Source: Tomitella cavernea (GTDB lineage Bacteria; Actinomycetota; Actinomycetes; Mycobacteriales; Mycobacteriaceae). Taken from it: 39,109 bases of DNA. The DNA lies in the NCBI RefSeq assembly GCF_016599145.1, contig NZ_JAENKO010000043.1, positions 1 to 39,109 on the forward strand, read 5' to 3'. Below, in pieces: positions 1 through 8,702 of the stretch. Each line of letters starts with the position of its first letter. Position 1 is the first letter of the stretch. The notes under the pieces are model-generated. The model had not been told where the DNA came from and ran no database searches. It was given only the letters and a program-made list of their open reading frames with translations. Made by a program: the position numbers and the translations under genes.

Positions 1-1
1 G

Positions 2-1636
2 GCGGCTCCCGCACCGCCGCGGACACGTCCCCGGCCGGCGCCCACCCCGGCGCCGCAGCCGGCCGCGGACGCCGGCGGCGCGGACGACGTTGGTCCGCTG
101 ATCCCCGATCCGCCCCGCGAAGGCGACGAGAACTATGTGCTGCCGCCGGCGAACCTGCTTATTCTGGGCGACCCGCCGACGGTGCACAGCAAGGCCAACG
201 ACGCGATGATCGAGGCGATCGACGGCGTGCTCGAGCAGTTCAAGATCGACGCCGCCGTCACCGGCTTCACTCGCGGGCCCACGGTCACCCGGTACGAGGT
301 GGAGCTGGGCCCCGGCGTGAAGGTCGAGAAGATCACGGCGCTGCACCGCAACATCGCCTACGCGGCGGCCACTGACAACGTGCGGCTACTCGCGCCGATC
401 CCCGGCAAGTCGGCGGTGGGCATCGAGGTGCCCAACGCCGACCGGGAGATCGTCCGGCTTTCCGACGTGCTGGCGGCCCCTTCCACCCGCAAGGACCGGC
501 ATCCGCTGGTGATCGGCCTGGGCAAGGACATCGAGGGCAACTACATCAGTGCGAACCTGGCGAAGATGCCGCACCTGCTGGTCGCGGGCGCCACCGGTTC
601 GGGCAAGTCGAGCTTCGTCAACTCGATGCTTGTCTCGCTGCTCGCGCGGGCACGGCCCGACGACGTGCGGCTGATCCTCATCGACCCGAAGATGGTGGAG
701 CTCACGCCGTACGAGGGGGTGCCCCACCTGATCACCCCCATCATCACGCAGCCCAAGAAGGCCGCCGCCGCGCTCGCGTGGCTGGTTGAGGAAATGGAGC
801 AGCGCTACCAGGACATGCAGGCGAGCCGGGTGCGGCACATCGACGACTTCAACAAGAAGGTCCGGAGCGGCGAGATCACCACACCGCTGGGATCCGAGCG
901 CGTCTACCGGCCGTACCCGTACATCGTGGCGATCGTCGACGAGCTGGCCGACCTGATGATGACGGCGCCGCGTGATGTCGAGGACGCGATCGTCCGCATC
1001 ACGCAGAAAGCGCGGGCGGCCGGAATCCACCTGGTCCTGGCCACGCAGCGCCCCTCGGTGGACGTGGTGACCGGTCTCATCAAGACCAATGTGCCGTCGC
1101 GTCTGGCCTTCGGTACGTCGTCGCTGACGGATTCGCGTGTGATCCTGGATCAGCCCGGTGCCGAGAAGCTCATCGGCATGGGCGATTCGCTGTTCCTGCC
1201 CATGGGTGCGGGCAAGCCGACGCGTCAGCAGGGTGCCTTCATCACCGATGAGGAGATCCAGGCGGTCGTCGACTTCACGAAGAATCAGGCCGAGCCCGAC
1301 TACACCGAGGGCGTCACGGCCGCGAAGGCGGGCGAGAAGAAGGACGTCGACCCCGACATCGGGGATGACCTCGACGCGTTTGTGCAGGCAGTGGAGCTGG
1401 TCGTCACCAGCCAGTTCGGCTCCACTTCGATGTTGCAGCGCAAGTTGCGCGTGGGGTTCGCCAAGGCGGGGCGCCTGATGGACCTGATGGAGACGCGCGG
1501 CGTGGTGGGCCCCAGCGAGGGCTCCAAGGCGCGCGAGGTCCTGGTCAAGCCGGACGAGCTCGACGGGCTGCTCTGGTCGATCAAAGGCGGCGGTCCCGAG
1601 CCCGCGGAGGAGCCCGCGCACGAAGGGGTGCACTGA
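2..1636 (+). CDS. ftsK: DNA translocase FtsK, C-terminal part (5' end outside window)
   Basis: This is the motor and DNA-reading part of FtsK/SpoIIIE, the septum-anchored ATPase that pumps chromosome termini and activates XerCD at dif. The frame is open from base 2, so the membrane anchor and most of the linker lie upstream. What remains starts with a Pro/Ala-rich linker end (about 2-130). The RecA-like motor follows, with Walker [10 protein letters not shown] (near 590-615) and Walker [10 protein letters not shown] (near 937-963). The C-terminus has a winged-helix gamma domain ([19 protein letters not shown], near 1400-1460), which in this family reads KOPS sequences. The GTG at 137 is only an internal codon. 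The gene matches Rv2748c in position. Identity is secure; only the start is missing. Confidence 0.97.
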   Translation, partial: AAPAPPRTRPRPAPTPAPQPAADAGGADDVGPLIPDPPREGDENYVLPPANLLILGDPPTVHSKANDAMIEAIDGVLEQFKIDAAVTGFTRGPTVTRYEVELGPGVKVEKITALHRNIAYAAATDNVRLLAPIPGKSAVGIEVPNADREIVRLSDVLAAPSTRKDRHPLVIGLGKDIEGNYISANLAKMPHLLVAGATGSGKSSFVNSMLVSLLARARPDDVRLILIDPKMVELTPYEGVPHLITPIITQPKKAAAALAWLVEEMEQRYQDMQASRVRHIDDFNKKVRSGEITTPLGSERVYRPYPYIVAIVDELADLMMTAPRDVEDAIVRITQKARAAGIHLVLATQRPSVDVVTGLIKTNVPSRLAFGTSSLTDSRVILDQPGAEKLIGMGDSLFLPMGAGKPTRQQGAFITDEEIQAVVDFTKNQAEPDYTEGVTAAKAGEKKDVDPDIGDDLDAFVQAVELVVTSQFGSTSMLQRKLRVGFAKAGRLMDLMETRGVVGPSEGSKAREVLVKPDELDGLLWSIKGGGPEPAEEPAHEGVH

Positions 1637-1761
1637 ACGACCGCACCGTCGCATCGATCCGGGTGCCGTGCTGATCCGCATGCCGGGCCGAATGCTGACC
1701 GGCCCCGGCTTCCTCCCGTCGCCGACGATGCGCGCCGTCGCTGATGGAACCTGTAGGATCG

Positions 1762-1931
1762 GAAGCCGATGGAGGGGAGTATCCCCGGACTCGCGACCAT
1801 GTCGTCAGCACGTTCGCGTCCTTCGGCACCCACGTGGCGCAGGACGCGGACCGGCGTGATCGGCCGCCGCAGCCACCGGCCGCGGCGGTGGGAGAGACCT
1901 CCGGCAGTCTTGTACGGATTACCGGAGGTCT
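1762..1931 (+). promoter_or_regulatory. yybP-ykoY (Mn2+) riboswitch controlling the TerC gene
   Basis: The leader holds the conserved blocks of this riboswitch family: GGGGAGUA at 1774-1781, UCGUCAGCACG at 1802-1812, and GAGACCUCC at 1894-1902. The closing stem P1 would pair GGAGG (1771-1775) with CCUCC (1898-1902). The same CCUCC lies inside AGACCUCCGG (1895-1904), which is perfectly complementary to CCGGAGGUCU (1922-1931), the segment carrying the Shine-Dalgarno GGAGG (1924-1928) nine bases before the GTG start. Seen: the motifs and both pairings. Known: this family senses Mn2+ and commonly precedes TerC/Alx-type genes. Inferred: Mn2+ favours P1 and frees the ribosome site, giving a translational ON switch. 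Confidence 0.85.
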
Positions 1932-1937
1932 ATCCAC

Positions 1938-3077
1938 GTGGATGTTTCCATGCTCGTCTGGGGCGTCACGATCATCGCCGTCATCGGCGTGTTCGTGTTC
2001 GATTTCTACACCCATGTCCGCACCCCGCACGCACCGAGTCTGCGTGAATCGGGAACCTGGTCCCTGGTCTACATCGCCCTGGCCTGTGTTTTCGGCCTTG
2101 TTGTGTGGTGGGTGTGGGGCGGCACCTACGGCGGAGAGTTCTTCGCCGGCTATGTGACGGAGAAGGCGTTGTCGGTGGACAACCTCTTCGTGTTCGTCAT
2201 CATCTTCGCAAAGTTCGCCGTCCCGCGTGAGCTCCAGCAGAAGGCTCTTCTGCTGGGCATCGCGATCGCGCTGGTCCTGCGTGGGGTGTTCATCGTCCTC
2301 GGCGCGGCCGCGATCAACGCCTACGCGTGGGTGTTCTACATCTTCGGCGCCATCCTGCTCTACACGGCGATCAAGCTCATGCGCGAGTCGCTCGCCGGGG
2401 AGGAGGCCGAGGAGGACGGTGATGCGGACGGCGGCCGCGTGATGCGGATCGTCCGCAAGGTGCTTCCCACCACCACCGAGTTTCACGGCGATCGCCTGGT
2501 GACCAAGGTCGACGGGCACCGGATGGCGACACCGCTGCTGGGTGCGCTGGTCGTCATCGGCGTCACCGACGTGCTGTTCGCGCTGGACTCCATTCCTGCG
2601 ATCTTCGGGCTCACCCAGGAGCCCTACCTCGTGTTCACCGCGAACGCGCTGGCATTGATGGGGCTGCGGCAGTTGTTCTTCCTGCTCGGCGGCCTGCTCG
2701 ACCGACTCGTGTACCTCTCGCACGGCCTGTCGGTGATCCTGGCGTTCATCGCCGTCAAGCTGATCCTGCACGCGTTGCACGAGAACACGCTTCCGTTCAT
2801 CAACGGCGGCGAGTCGGTGCACGTGCCGGAGATCTCCACCGGACTGTCGCTCGGGGTGATCGCGGCGACGCTGCTCATCGCCGCGGTGGCGAGCCTGCTC
2901 AAGTCGCGTCGCGGCGGGGGCGCCGGCGGTGCGCTGGACCAGCCCCACGCCTCTGCCGGTGCAGGCTCCGCGCACCCGGCGCCCGGTACCGGACCCGACG
3001 CCGCAGGGGGGCCGACCCGCACGAACCGTTCCGGCAAGGCCGCGCCGGACGCGGACGGCGACGGCCCAGGGCGGTGA
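1938..3077 (+). CDS. TerC family integral membrane protein (probable Mn2+ exporter)
   Basis: A 379-residue polytopic membrane protein of the TerC/Alx family, likely exporting manganese. The two family signatures are present: SVDNLFVFVIIF at residues 79-90 and VIGVTDVLFALDSIP at 206-220, supplying the acidic residues in membrane helices. An acidic loop (about 152-168) lies between the halves. After residue 320 there is a Gly/Pro/Ala-rich hydrophilic tail of about 60 residues that is not part of the core and is probably a disordered cytosolic end. The GTG start is set by GGAGG at 1924-1928. The riboswitch upstream supports a manganese role over the older tellurite-resistance label. It stands alone, convergent with argA. 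Substrate is inferred from family and riboswitch. Confidence 0.92.
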   Translation: MDVSMLVWGVTIIAVIGVFVFDFYTHVRTPHAPSLRESGTWSLVYIALACVFGLVVWWVWGGTYGGEFFAGYVTEKALSVDNLFVFVIIFAKFAVPRELQQKALLLGIAIALVLRGVFIVLGAAAINAYAWVFYIFGAILLYTAIKLMRESLAGEEAEEDGDADGGRVMRIVRKVLPTTTEFHGDRLVTKVDGHRMATPLLGALVVIGVTDVLFALDSIPAIFGLTQEPYLVFTANALALMGLRQLFFLLGGLLDRLVYLSHGLSVILAFIAVKLILHALHENTLPFINGGESVHVPEISTGLSLGVIAATLLIAAVASLLKSRRGGGAGGALDQPHASAGAGSAHPAPGTGPDAAGGPTRTNRSGKAAPDADGDGPGR

Positions 3078-3104
3078 CGCAGGCCGGTGCTGTTCTTCCG
3101 CCGT

Positions 3105-3683
3105 TCAGGACAGGGTGGCCAGCATGCGGGTGTTGCCGAGGGTGTTCGGTTTGACGAAGCTCAGATCGAGGAACTCGGCGACGCCCGTATCGTAGGAGCG
3201 GCACATCTCCTCGTAGACCTCGGCCGTCACCGGGGTCCCCTCGATCACTTCGAAACCGTGCCGGTGGAAGAAGTCGACCTCGAAGGTGAGGACGAAGACC
3301 TTGGTCAGGCCCAGCTCCCGCGCGGTGTCGAGCAGTCGCACCATCAGCAGGTGGCCTGCGCCCATGCCTTTGACCACGGGGTCGACGGCCACTGTGCGGA
3401 CCTCGCCCAGGTCCGACCACATCGCGTGCAACGCGCCGCAGCCCACCAGGGCCCCGTCGTGCTCGACCACCCAGAACTCCTGGACGTTTTCGTACAGCGT
3501 GACGAGGTTCTTCTCCAGCAGGATCCGGCCCGCGTAATAGTCGACCAGCCGCTTGATGCCGGGGACGTCGGCCGTGCGCGCGCGCCGTACACGCAGGCGT
3601 CCGCCCTGCGGGGCCGTCGCGGCGGAACCCCCGACGGCGGGGGGTCCGCCGGCGTCGCGGCGGAACTGCCGACTGGTGGTCAT
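3105..3683 (-). CDS. argA: amino-acid N-acetyltransferase (GNAT; ArgA-type)
   Basis: A 192-residue GNAT-fold enzyme matching the short actinobacterial N-acetylglutamate synthase (Rv2747 type), which acetylates glutamate or glutamine with acetyl-CoA for arginine synthesis. The GNAT domain spans about residues 30-185. The acetyl-CoA loop reads VKGMGAGHLL, a K-start version of the usual Q/RxxGxG/A. The C-terminal FEVDFFHRHGFE segment is the typical GNAT motif B region. The first 28 residues are Gly/Ala-rich and look disordered. Its position between ftsK and pgsA is the same as in M. tuberculosis, which strengthens the assignment. It is transcribed convergently with the TerC gene and divergently from pgsA. 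The exact amino-acid substrate cannot be read from sequence. Confidence 0.85.
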   Translation of the reverse strand: MTTSRQFRRDAGGPPAVGGSAATAPQGGRLRVRRARTADVPGIKRLVDYYAGRILLEKNLVTLYENVQEFWVVEHDGALVGCGALHAMWSDLGEVRTVAVDPVVKGMGAGHLLMVRLLDTARELGLTKVFVLTFEVDFFHRHGFEVIEGTPVTAEVYEEMCRSYDTGVAEFLDLSFVKPNTLGNTRMLATLS

Positions 3684-3802
3684 GCACTCAGCGTAGCGAC
3701 CGGCCTACCCGATAGGCTCTGAGACGTGCCCGTTCTGCTGCCGATGACGCGTCGTCGTCCCCCGATTCCGTTCGGGTCATGCGTTGTGTGGGGAGCCGCG
3801 GG

Positions 3803-4561
3803 ATGACGGCCGACGACGCAGCGCGGCCCCGCCCTCCGGCACCGCGTCCGGCCCGCGTGTCGGGCCCGCCCGGCGTACGGCCGGAAGTGCCGGTGGTCAA
3901 CCTCGCCAACATCTTGACCGTTCTGCGGATCCTGCTGGTACCGGTGTTCCTCGCCGTGCTGTTTCTGGGCGACGGGCATGACACCGCCGCGCGGATCGGC
4001 GCGGCCGCGGTGTTCGCGATCGCCGCGCTCACCGACCGTATCGATGGTGAGGTGGCACGGCGGCGCGGGCTGATCACGGATTTCGGCAAGATCGCGGACC
4101 CGATCGCGGACAAGGCCCTCATCGGCGCCGCCCTGGTCGGGCTGTCGGCGCTCGGAGACGTCAGCTGGTGGATCACCGGGCTCATCGCGGCCCGCGAGCT
4201 GGGGGTGACCGCGCTGCGGTTCATCGTCATCCGGCACGGTGTGATTCCGGCCAGCCGCGGCGGCAAGCTCAAGACGCTCGTGCAGGTGGCCGCGATCTTC
4301 CTCTACCTGCTTCCGCTCCCCGCGGCCGCGGGACCGTACCTCCTGGCGCTGATCTGGATAGCGGTGGCGCTGACGCTGGCGACGGGCGTGGATTACGTGG
4401 TGCAGGCCGTCCGGCTGCGTCGCGGCGGGCGCGCGGTGCATGCGGGCCCGGGCGGTGCGGGGGCGGCCGGAGACCCAGGACGCTACGTGGGGGACGGTGA
4501 CGCGGGGGATCCTGAAGCCGAAGGCTCCGGGCAGGGGCACGAGGACGTGGCCGCGTCGTGA
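3803..4561 (+). CDS. pgsA: CDP-diacylglycerol-glycerol-3-phosphate 3-phosphatidyltransferase
   Basis: A membrane enzyme of the CDP-alcohol phosphatidyltransferase family that makes phosphatidylglycerol phosphate, precursor of phosphatidylglycerol and cardiolipin. The signature DxxDGxxARx8Gx3Dx3D is complete, from D78 through D81-G82, A85-R86, G95, D99 to D103. Hydrophobic segments at about 36-56, 64-77, 104-125 and 165-195 fit the family's helices. I chose ATG 3803, which has GGGAG at 3791-3795; an in-frame ATG at 3779 has no clear ribosome site. The N-terminus (1-30) and a C-terminal tail of about 45 residues are low-complexity. It is the PgsA3 (Rv2746c) position, and its stop overlaps the cinA start by four bases, so the two are translationally coupled. 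Confidence 0.93.
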   Translation: MTADDAARPRPPAPRPARVSGPPGVRPEVPVVNLANILTVLRILLVPVFLAVLFLGDGHDTAARIGAAAVFAIAALTDRIDGEVARRRGLITDFGKIADPIADKALIGAALVGLSALGDVSWWITGLIAARELGVTALRFIVIRHGVIPASRGGKLKTLVQVAAIFLYLLPLPAAAGPYLLALIWIAVALTLATGVDYVVQAVRLRRGGRAVHAGPGGAGAAGDPGRYVGDGDAGDPEAEGSGQGHEDVAAS

Positions 4562-5130
4562 CCCGCGATCCTGCGGCGGACCCTCTGGTGCCCGGCACGG
4601 TGGCGCCGGAGCTCGTACGGGCGCTCACCGGGCGTGGCGAGACGGTCGCGACGGCGGAGTCGCTCACGGCGGGGCTGGCGGCGGCGACGATCGCGGGGGT
4701 CCCCGGCGCGAGCCTGGTCCTGCGCGGCGGCCTGATCGTGTATGCCACGGAGCTCAAGGCGCGGCTTGCGGCGGTGCCGCGGTCGATGCTGGACGAGCAC
4801 GGTCCGGTCTCGCCGGAGGCCGGCCGTGCCCTCGCGGTGGGGGCGAGGAAGCGCTGCGGTGCGGATTGGGGGATCGGCCTCACCGGGGTCGCGGGTCCGG
4901 CGGAGCAGGACGGGCACCCGGCGGGCACGGTGTTCCTGGGGCTTGCGGGCGGGCATTCGAGTAAAGTGGTGCGCCTCCGGCTGCACGGGACACGGTGGCA
5001 GATCCGGCGGGCCGCCGTCGCCGCGGCGCTTGCAGCGCTGCTGGAGACGGCGTCGTCGCCGTCCTCCGGATCCTCCGGATCCGGCGGCGGAAGGCCGGCG
5101 GGAACGGATGGCGCGGCGGATGCGTTGTAG
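4558..5130 (+). CDS. CinA C-terminal domain protein (NMN amidohydrolase-like)
   Basis: A 190-residue stand-alone CinA C-terminal domain, the family that in other bacteria deamidates nicotinamide mononucleotide (PncC). Diagnostic blocks are [22 protein letters not shown], quoted here as two parts [10 protein letters not shown] and [10 protein letters not shown] (about 31-50), then [25 protein letters not shown] and [10 protein letters not shown]. The N-terminal molybdopterin-binding-like domain of full CinA is absent. It starts with GTG in a GTGA overlap with pgsA and is followed within 30 bases by clgR, the same pgsA-cinA-clgR order seen in Streptomyces. The last 25 residues are Ser/Gly-rich filler. 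Enzyme activity is a family inference; co-transcription with its neighbours is likely. Confidence 0.88.
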   Translation: MTRDPAADPLVPGTVAPELVRALTGRGETVATAESLTAGLAAATIAGVPGASLVLRGGLIVYATELKARLAAVPRSMLDEHGPVSPEAGRALAVGARKRCGADWGIGLTGVAGPAEQDGHPAGTVFLGLAGGHSSKVVRLRLHGTRWQIRRAAVAAALAALLETASSPSSGSSGSGGGRPAGTDGAADAL

Positions 5131-5159
5131 TAGGTGAAGGGTCCAGAGTGGAGGGCGAG

Positions 5160-5489
5160 ATGACACTGCTGTTGCGTGAGGCCATCGGCGACAGTCTGCG
5201 CCGTCGGCGTACGACTCAAAGCCGCACATTGCGTGAGGTGTCGACGTCCGCGCAGGTCAGTCTGGGCTATCTCTCCGAAGTCGAGCGCGGCCGCAAAGAG
5301 GCGTCGAGCGAGCTACTGGCCGCCATCTGCAAAGCGCTGGAAGTGCCCATCTCCGATGTACTGTTCGAGGTCAGCGTGTCTATGTCAGGCGACGCGCCGC
5401 TGCCGGTCACCGCGGACGCCGTCGGCGCCGCGGCTCCGAGGATGGTCATTCCGCAGGGCAAGATCGACGTGCCGGTGTTCGCGGCATAG
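5160..5489 (+). CDS. clgR: ClgR, XRE-family activator of clp protease genes
   Basis: A 109-residue helix-turn-helix regulator. Residues 5-70 are an XRE HTH with the ClgR hallmark run [19 protein letters not shown], which carries the recognition helix. In actinobacteria ClgR activates clpP1P2, clpC and other stress genes, and in M. tuberculosis also the adjacent pspA. Start ATG 5160 has GGAGGG at 5150-5155; the frame is open farther upstream but that part overlaps cinA. The protein ends in Val-Phe-Ala-Ala. In Streptomyces a terminal Ala-Ala makes ClgR a ClpP substrate, so the same feedback is plausible here. It sits between cinA and pspA, as in the Rv2745c-Rv2744c pair. Confidence 0.93.
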   Translation: MTLLLREAIGDSLRRRRTTQSRTLREVSTSAQVSLGYLSEVERGRKEASSELLAAICKALEVPISDVLFEVSVSMSGDAPLPVTADAVGAAAPRMVIPQGKIDVPVFAA

Positions 5490-5671
5490 CGCGCAGTCGG
5501 GGGCTTGTGCATATGCTGGGCACCGGACATTCCGGGTCCTGCATGGGCGGCACCGGACAAGGTGGTGGCCATGCCGGGGCGCCCCGCCGTATATGCGGCG
5601 CTGCACACGATCGTCGTCGGCCACACGCGCATGACGGCGGCACTGAACCTAGAGGAGACGGGGACTAAGCG

Positions 5672-6433
5672 ATGGCCAACCCATTCGTCAAGGGCTGGAA
5701 GTATTTGATGGCGTTGTTCAACGCCAAGATCGACGAGAACGCCGACCCCAAGGTCCAGATCCAGCAGGCCATCGAGGATGCGCAGCGTCAGCACCAGGCG
5801 TTGTCGCAGCAGGCCGCCAATGTGATCGGCAACCAGCGCCAGCTGGAGATGAAGCTCAACCGTCAGCTTGAGCAGGTGGAGAAGCTGCAGGGCAATATCC
5901 GTCAGGCGCTGGAGATGGCGGATAAGTCCCGAGGTGCGGGGGACGAACCGAAGGCCACCGAGTATGAGAACGCCGCCGAGTCTTTCGCGGCGCAACTCGT
6001 CTCCAGTGAGCAGAACGTGGAGGACCTCAAATCGCTGCACGATAATTCGCTGAATGCGGCAGCACAGGCGAAGAAGGCCGTCGAGCAGAATGCCATGCGC
6101 CTGCACGAGAAGGTCGCCGAGCGCACCAAGCTGCTCAGCCAGCTCGAGCAGGCCAAGATGCAGGAGCAGGTCAGCGATTCGATGCGCTCGGTGACCGAGC
6201 TCTCCGCGCCGGGGAATACGCCGTCGCTGGATGAGGTTCGGGACAAGATCGAACGCCGCTACGCTACGGCCCTCGGCTCCACGGAGCTTGCCAAGGGCTC
6301 GGTGCAGGGCCGGATGGAGGAGGTCAAGCAGGCCTCGGTGCAGATGGCCGGCCACAGCCGCCTGCAGGAGATCCGCGCGTCGATGCAGGGAGAGATCGGC
6401 CAGGGGAAGACGGAGGACAAGACCGGTTCGTGA
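5672..6433 (+). CDS. pspA: PspA/IM30 family phage-shock protein (35 kDa antigen)
   Basis: A 253-residue PspA homologue, the peripheral membrane protein that stabilises a stressed cytoplasmic membrane by oligomerising on it. Nearly the whole chain (about 25-225) is charged, heptad-like coiled coil, with no transmembrane segment. The N-terminus [20 protein letters not shown] forms the amphipathic helix that touches membrane in the family. The chain begins at ATG 5672, with GAGGAGACGGGG upstream. A 182-base gap separates it from clgR. In mycobacteria clgR and pspA form one stress operon; the third and fourth genes of that operon (Rv2743c, Rv2742c) are not found here. A strong hairpin terminator follows. 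Confidence 0.93.
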   Translation: MANPFVKGWKYLMALFNAKIDENADPKVQIQQAIEDAQRQHQALSQQAANVIGNQRQLEMKLNRQLEQVEKLQGNIRQALEMADKSRGAGDEPKATEYENAAESFAAQLVSSEQNVEDLKSLHDNSLNAAAQAKKAVEQNAMRLHEKVAERTKLLSQLEQAKMQEQVSDSMRSVTELSAPGNTPSLDEVRDKIERRYATALGSTELAKGSVQGRMEEVKQASVQMAGHSRLQEIRASMQGEIGQGKTEDKTGS

Positions 6434-6454
6434 CCGGATTGCGACAGCAGTGGA

Positions 6455-6498
6455 GGGCCCCGCAGCGGTGCGCCGCGGCGGGGCCCTTGCTTGTCTTG
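6455..6498. terminator. bidirectional terminator between pspA and ecfT
   Basis: A perfect 9-bp stem, GGGCCCCGC (6455-6463) with GCGGGGCCC (6478-6486), is followed by TTGCTTGTCTTG. It lies between the convergent stops of pspA and ecfT and can serve both. Confidence 0.8.
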
Positions 6499-7146
6499 CT
6501 AGCGTGCCGGGTCGCCGTCGGCGTCGCGCGCGGGAGCGGCAGGGTCGTCGAGGCTGCGCGCGATGAGTGCATCGCCGAGCGCGTCTGCGCGCCGTAGGGC
6601 GCCCACCACCACCGGCACTGCGAAGGCTCGGAGCGAGAAACCCAAGCCCCGGGCGCGGCGTGCTTCTGAGACCGACGAGACCAGTTCGCCCAGGAGCGGA
6701 ATGCACCGGATGGTCATCGCAAGCACAAGGCCCACCCTGTCGGGGTCCACGCCGAATCTGCGCAGCGGGCCGACCACGCGCGTCGTCAGGTCGAGCATGT
6801 CGGTGACGCGGGTGGTGAGGGTGACGAGCGCGGCGCCGACCACCGACAGCAACAGCACCCCGCAGATGACGACGGTCCGTCGCCAGTCGGTGAGTATGAG
6901 CTGGAATATCGCGATGACGAGCAGCATCCACAGCACGGGACGCACCTGGCGCACGAGGGTGGGCAAGCCGATCCGCGCGACGGCGGCAACGGCAGCAAGG
7001 ACCGCGGCGGGGACGAGCAGTTCCCAGGGGCGGCGCACCAGAACCGACATGGCGACGATGAGGACGACGAGTCCGGCGAGTTTGACGCCGGCGGGCATCC
7101 GGTGCAGCGCGGACGTGCCCGGGATGTAGACGCCGATCGCGCTCAT
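6499..7146 (-). CDS. bioN: ECF transporter transmembrane subunit EcfT (biotin, BioN)
   Basis: A 215-residue EcfT-type scaffold subunit that couples the ATPase to the substrate-binding protein of an energy-coupling-factor importer. Hydrophobic helices lie at about 22-38, 43-58, 68-85, 88-110 and a further segment near 140-152. The motif EARRARGLGF (about 161-170) is the conserved Ala-Arg-Gly coupling helix that docks onto the ATPase. Its ATG lies in an ATGA overlap with the end of ecfA, showing translational coupling. It is last in the bioY-ecfA-ecfT operon, the BioMNY arrangement, so a biotin-dedicated rather than general ECF module is the simplest reading. It faces pspA across the terminator. 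Confidence 0.9.
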   Translation of the reverse strand: MSAIGVYIPGTSALHRMPAGVKLAGLVVLIVAMSVLVRRPWELLVPAAVLAAVAAVARIGLPTLVRQVRPVLWMLLVIAIFQLILTDWRRTVVICGVLLLSVVGAALVTLTTRVTDMLDLTTRVVGPLRRFGVDPDRVGLVLAMTIRCIPLLGELVSSVSEARRARGLGFSLRAFAVPVVVGALRRADALGDALIARSLDDPAAPARDADGDPAR

Positions 7147-7823
7147 CCCACCAGCCCGCGGTAGTGGCGCAGCGCGGGCGCGGGCGCGTCGTCGGCCACG
7201 ATGCGCCCCTCGTCGATGACGAGCACCCGGTCGAAATCCGCCAGCAGTTCCAGCTGGTGCGTCACCACCACGACCTGTTGGCGGAGCCCGGCCAGGGTCT
7301 CGGCGAACCTGCGCGCGTTGCGCAGGTCGAGCAGCGTGGTGGGCTCGTCGGCGACGAGGATGTCGGGCTCCGTGACGAGGACGGCGGCCAGCGCCAGCAG
7401 CTGCTTCTGCCCGCCGGAAAGCAGATGGCACGGGTGGTCGGCGTGATCGTGCAGATCGAAGGCGTCGAGGACCTCGTCGACCTTCCGGCGTCGCGCGTGC
7501 TTGTCCAGTCCGCTTCTGCGCAGGGAGAACGCGATGTCCTCGGCGACAGTGGGCATGACGATCTGGTTGTCCGGATCGGTGAAGACGAACCCCACGCGCC
7601 GCCGGATGGCTGCAGCCTTGCGGGCGGTGTCGAGGCCGCCGACGAGCACGCGGCCGCGTGCGGGGGTCTGCAGCCCGTTGATCATGCGGGCGAGTGTGGA
7701 CTTGCCGCTGCCGTTGCAGCCGACGACGCCTACGCGATGTTCTGTCAGTGTGACATCGATGCCGCAGAGCACCGGGCGCTCGCCGAACGCGTGGTGGACA
7801 CCATCGAACCGGATCTCGCCCAT
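7143..7823 (-). CDS. bioM: ECF transporter ATP-binding subunit EcfA (biotin, BioM)
   Basis: A complete 226-residue ABC ATPase. Walker A is GCNGSGKST (about 34-42), the Q-loop region is FTDPDNQIVMPTVAEDIAF, the signature is LLSGGQKQ, Walker B is ILVADEPTTLLD, and the switch His is in VVVTHQ. The FTDPDNQ segment is typical of ECF/CbiO-type ATPases. A single ATPase gene is present, so it would act as a homodimer, as known for BioM in BioMNY systems. It starts five bases after the bioY stop and overlaps ecfT by four bases. The gene context with bioY defines the substrate. Confidence 0.92.
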   Translation of the reverse strand: MGEIRFDGVHHAFGERPVLCGIDVTLTEHRVGVVGCNGSGKSTLARMINGLQTPARGRVLVGGLDTARKAAAIRRRVGFVFTDPDNQIVMPTVAEDIAFSLRRSGLDKHARRRKVDEVLDAFDLHDHADHPCHLLSGGQKQLLALAAVLVTEPDILVADEPTTLLDLRNARRFAETLAGLRQQVVVVTHQLELLADFDRVLVIDEGRIVADDAPAPALRHYRGLVG

Positions 7824-7828
7824 GCCTG

Positions 7829-8443
7829 TCAGCGTGCGGCGAGTGCGGTATCGGGGCGGCGGCGCGCGGGCGCGGGGATGACGCCCGGGTACGCGCGGTG
7901 CACCTGTGCCGCCACCGCTGCGGCGACGCCCGCCTTGATGACGTCACCTGGCACGAAGGTGAGGTTGGCCAGCAGAGCGCCGCCGATACCCAGGTCGGTG
8001 CGCAACAGCATTCCGGCGATGCCGAACGCGTACATCACCGCGATTCCGCCGAAGATGTTGATGGCGAAGCCGGTGAAGAAGCGGTACCGGGGCATCATCC
8101 GTGCGGTGAGCAGGCCGATGACGAATGCGGCGGGGATCCAGCCGATGAGGAACCCCGCGGTGGGCGACGACAGTGACGTGAGGCCCGTGCGCCCGCCGGC
8201 GAGCACCGGAAGCCCGGCGATGGACAGGACGAAGACGACGAGGACGGCGAGCGTGCCCTTGCGGGCGCCGAGGATCGCCCCGGCAAGCATGATGCCCATC
8301 GATTGCAAGGTGATGGGCACCCCGGAGGACCCGATCGACAGTTGGCCCGGCAGGCCCAACGCGACGATGAGCGCCGCGAACACGGCGATCTGCGCCAGAT
8401 CGCGCGCGGTGAGGCGCGGGGCGGTGAAGGTTCGTCGGGTCAC
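7829..8443 (-). CDS. bioY: biotin transporter substrate-binding subunit BioY
   Basis: A 204-residue membrane S-component that binds biotin from outside. Family blocks are GVPITLQSMGIMLAGAILG (about 43-61), GLPVLAGGRTG and SSPTAGFLIGW. About six hydrophobic helices fit the S-component fold. GTG 8443 is chosen because GGAG lies nine bases upstream on the coding strand; a longer open frame to about 8818 has no support. It leads the bioY-ecfA-ecfT operon. I did not see a clear BioQ-type palindrome or a riboswitch in the upstream 250 bases, so its regulation is not readable. The family assignment is firm. Confidence 0.94.
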   Translation of the reverse strand: MTRRTFTAPRLTARDLAQIAVFAALIVALGLPGQLSIGSSGVPITLQSMGIMLAGAILGARKGTLAVLVVFVLSIAGLPVLAGGRTGLTSLSSPTAGFLIGWIPAAFVIGLLTARMMPRYRFFTGFAINIFGGIAVMYAFGIAGMLLRTDLGIGGALLANLTFVPGDVIKAGVAAAVAAQVHRAYPGVIPAPARRRPDTALAAR

Positions 8444-8702
8444 AGCTGTCGGCTCCTGTCGTGACGCCGGGCCCGGGCAGGACCCGGCGGACCTTCCCAG
8501 CATATTGCGTCGGCGCGGGCGCCGGCCGGGGCGCCCGCCGGTGCGCGTGCCCCGGCGACGTGCCGCGCTCGGGGAAGACCCTGATCTTTCCCCCGAACCG
8601 GTTGCGGACAGTACCGGTCGCCGGCCGTGAGCGGGCATGCTGGAGTCGAGGCCGCCGGAGCGGCGGAGTCTCCGGTCCCGGAAGAGCAGAGGTGGATGGA
8701 AG

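Noticed and set aside
386-1681. A 431-codon minus-strand frame opposite ftsK
   Set aside because: Its product is Arg/His/Leu-rich without any domain, and the plus strand encodes the FtsK motor with intact Walker motifs.
8444-8702. Riboswitch or repressor palindrome controlling bioY
   Set aside because: Only an AACCGGTT octamer and GC-rich inverted stretches are visible; none fits a known biotin regulator site well enough to report.
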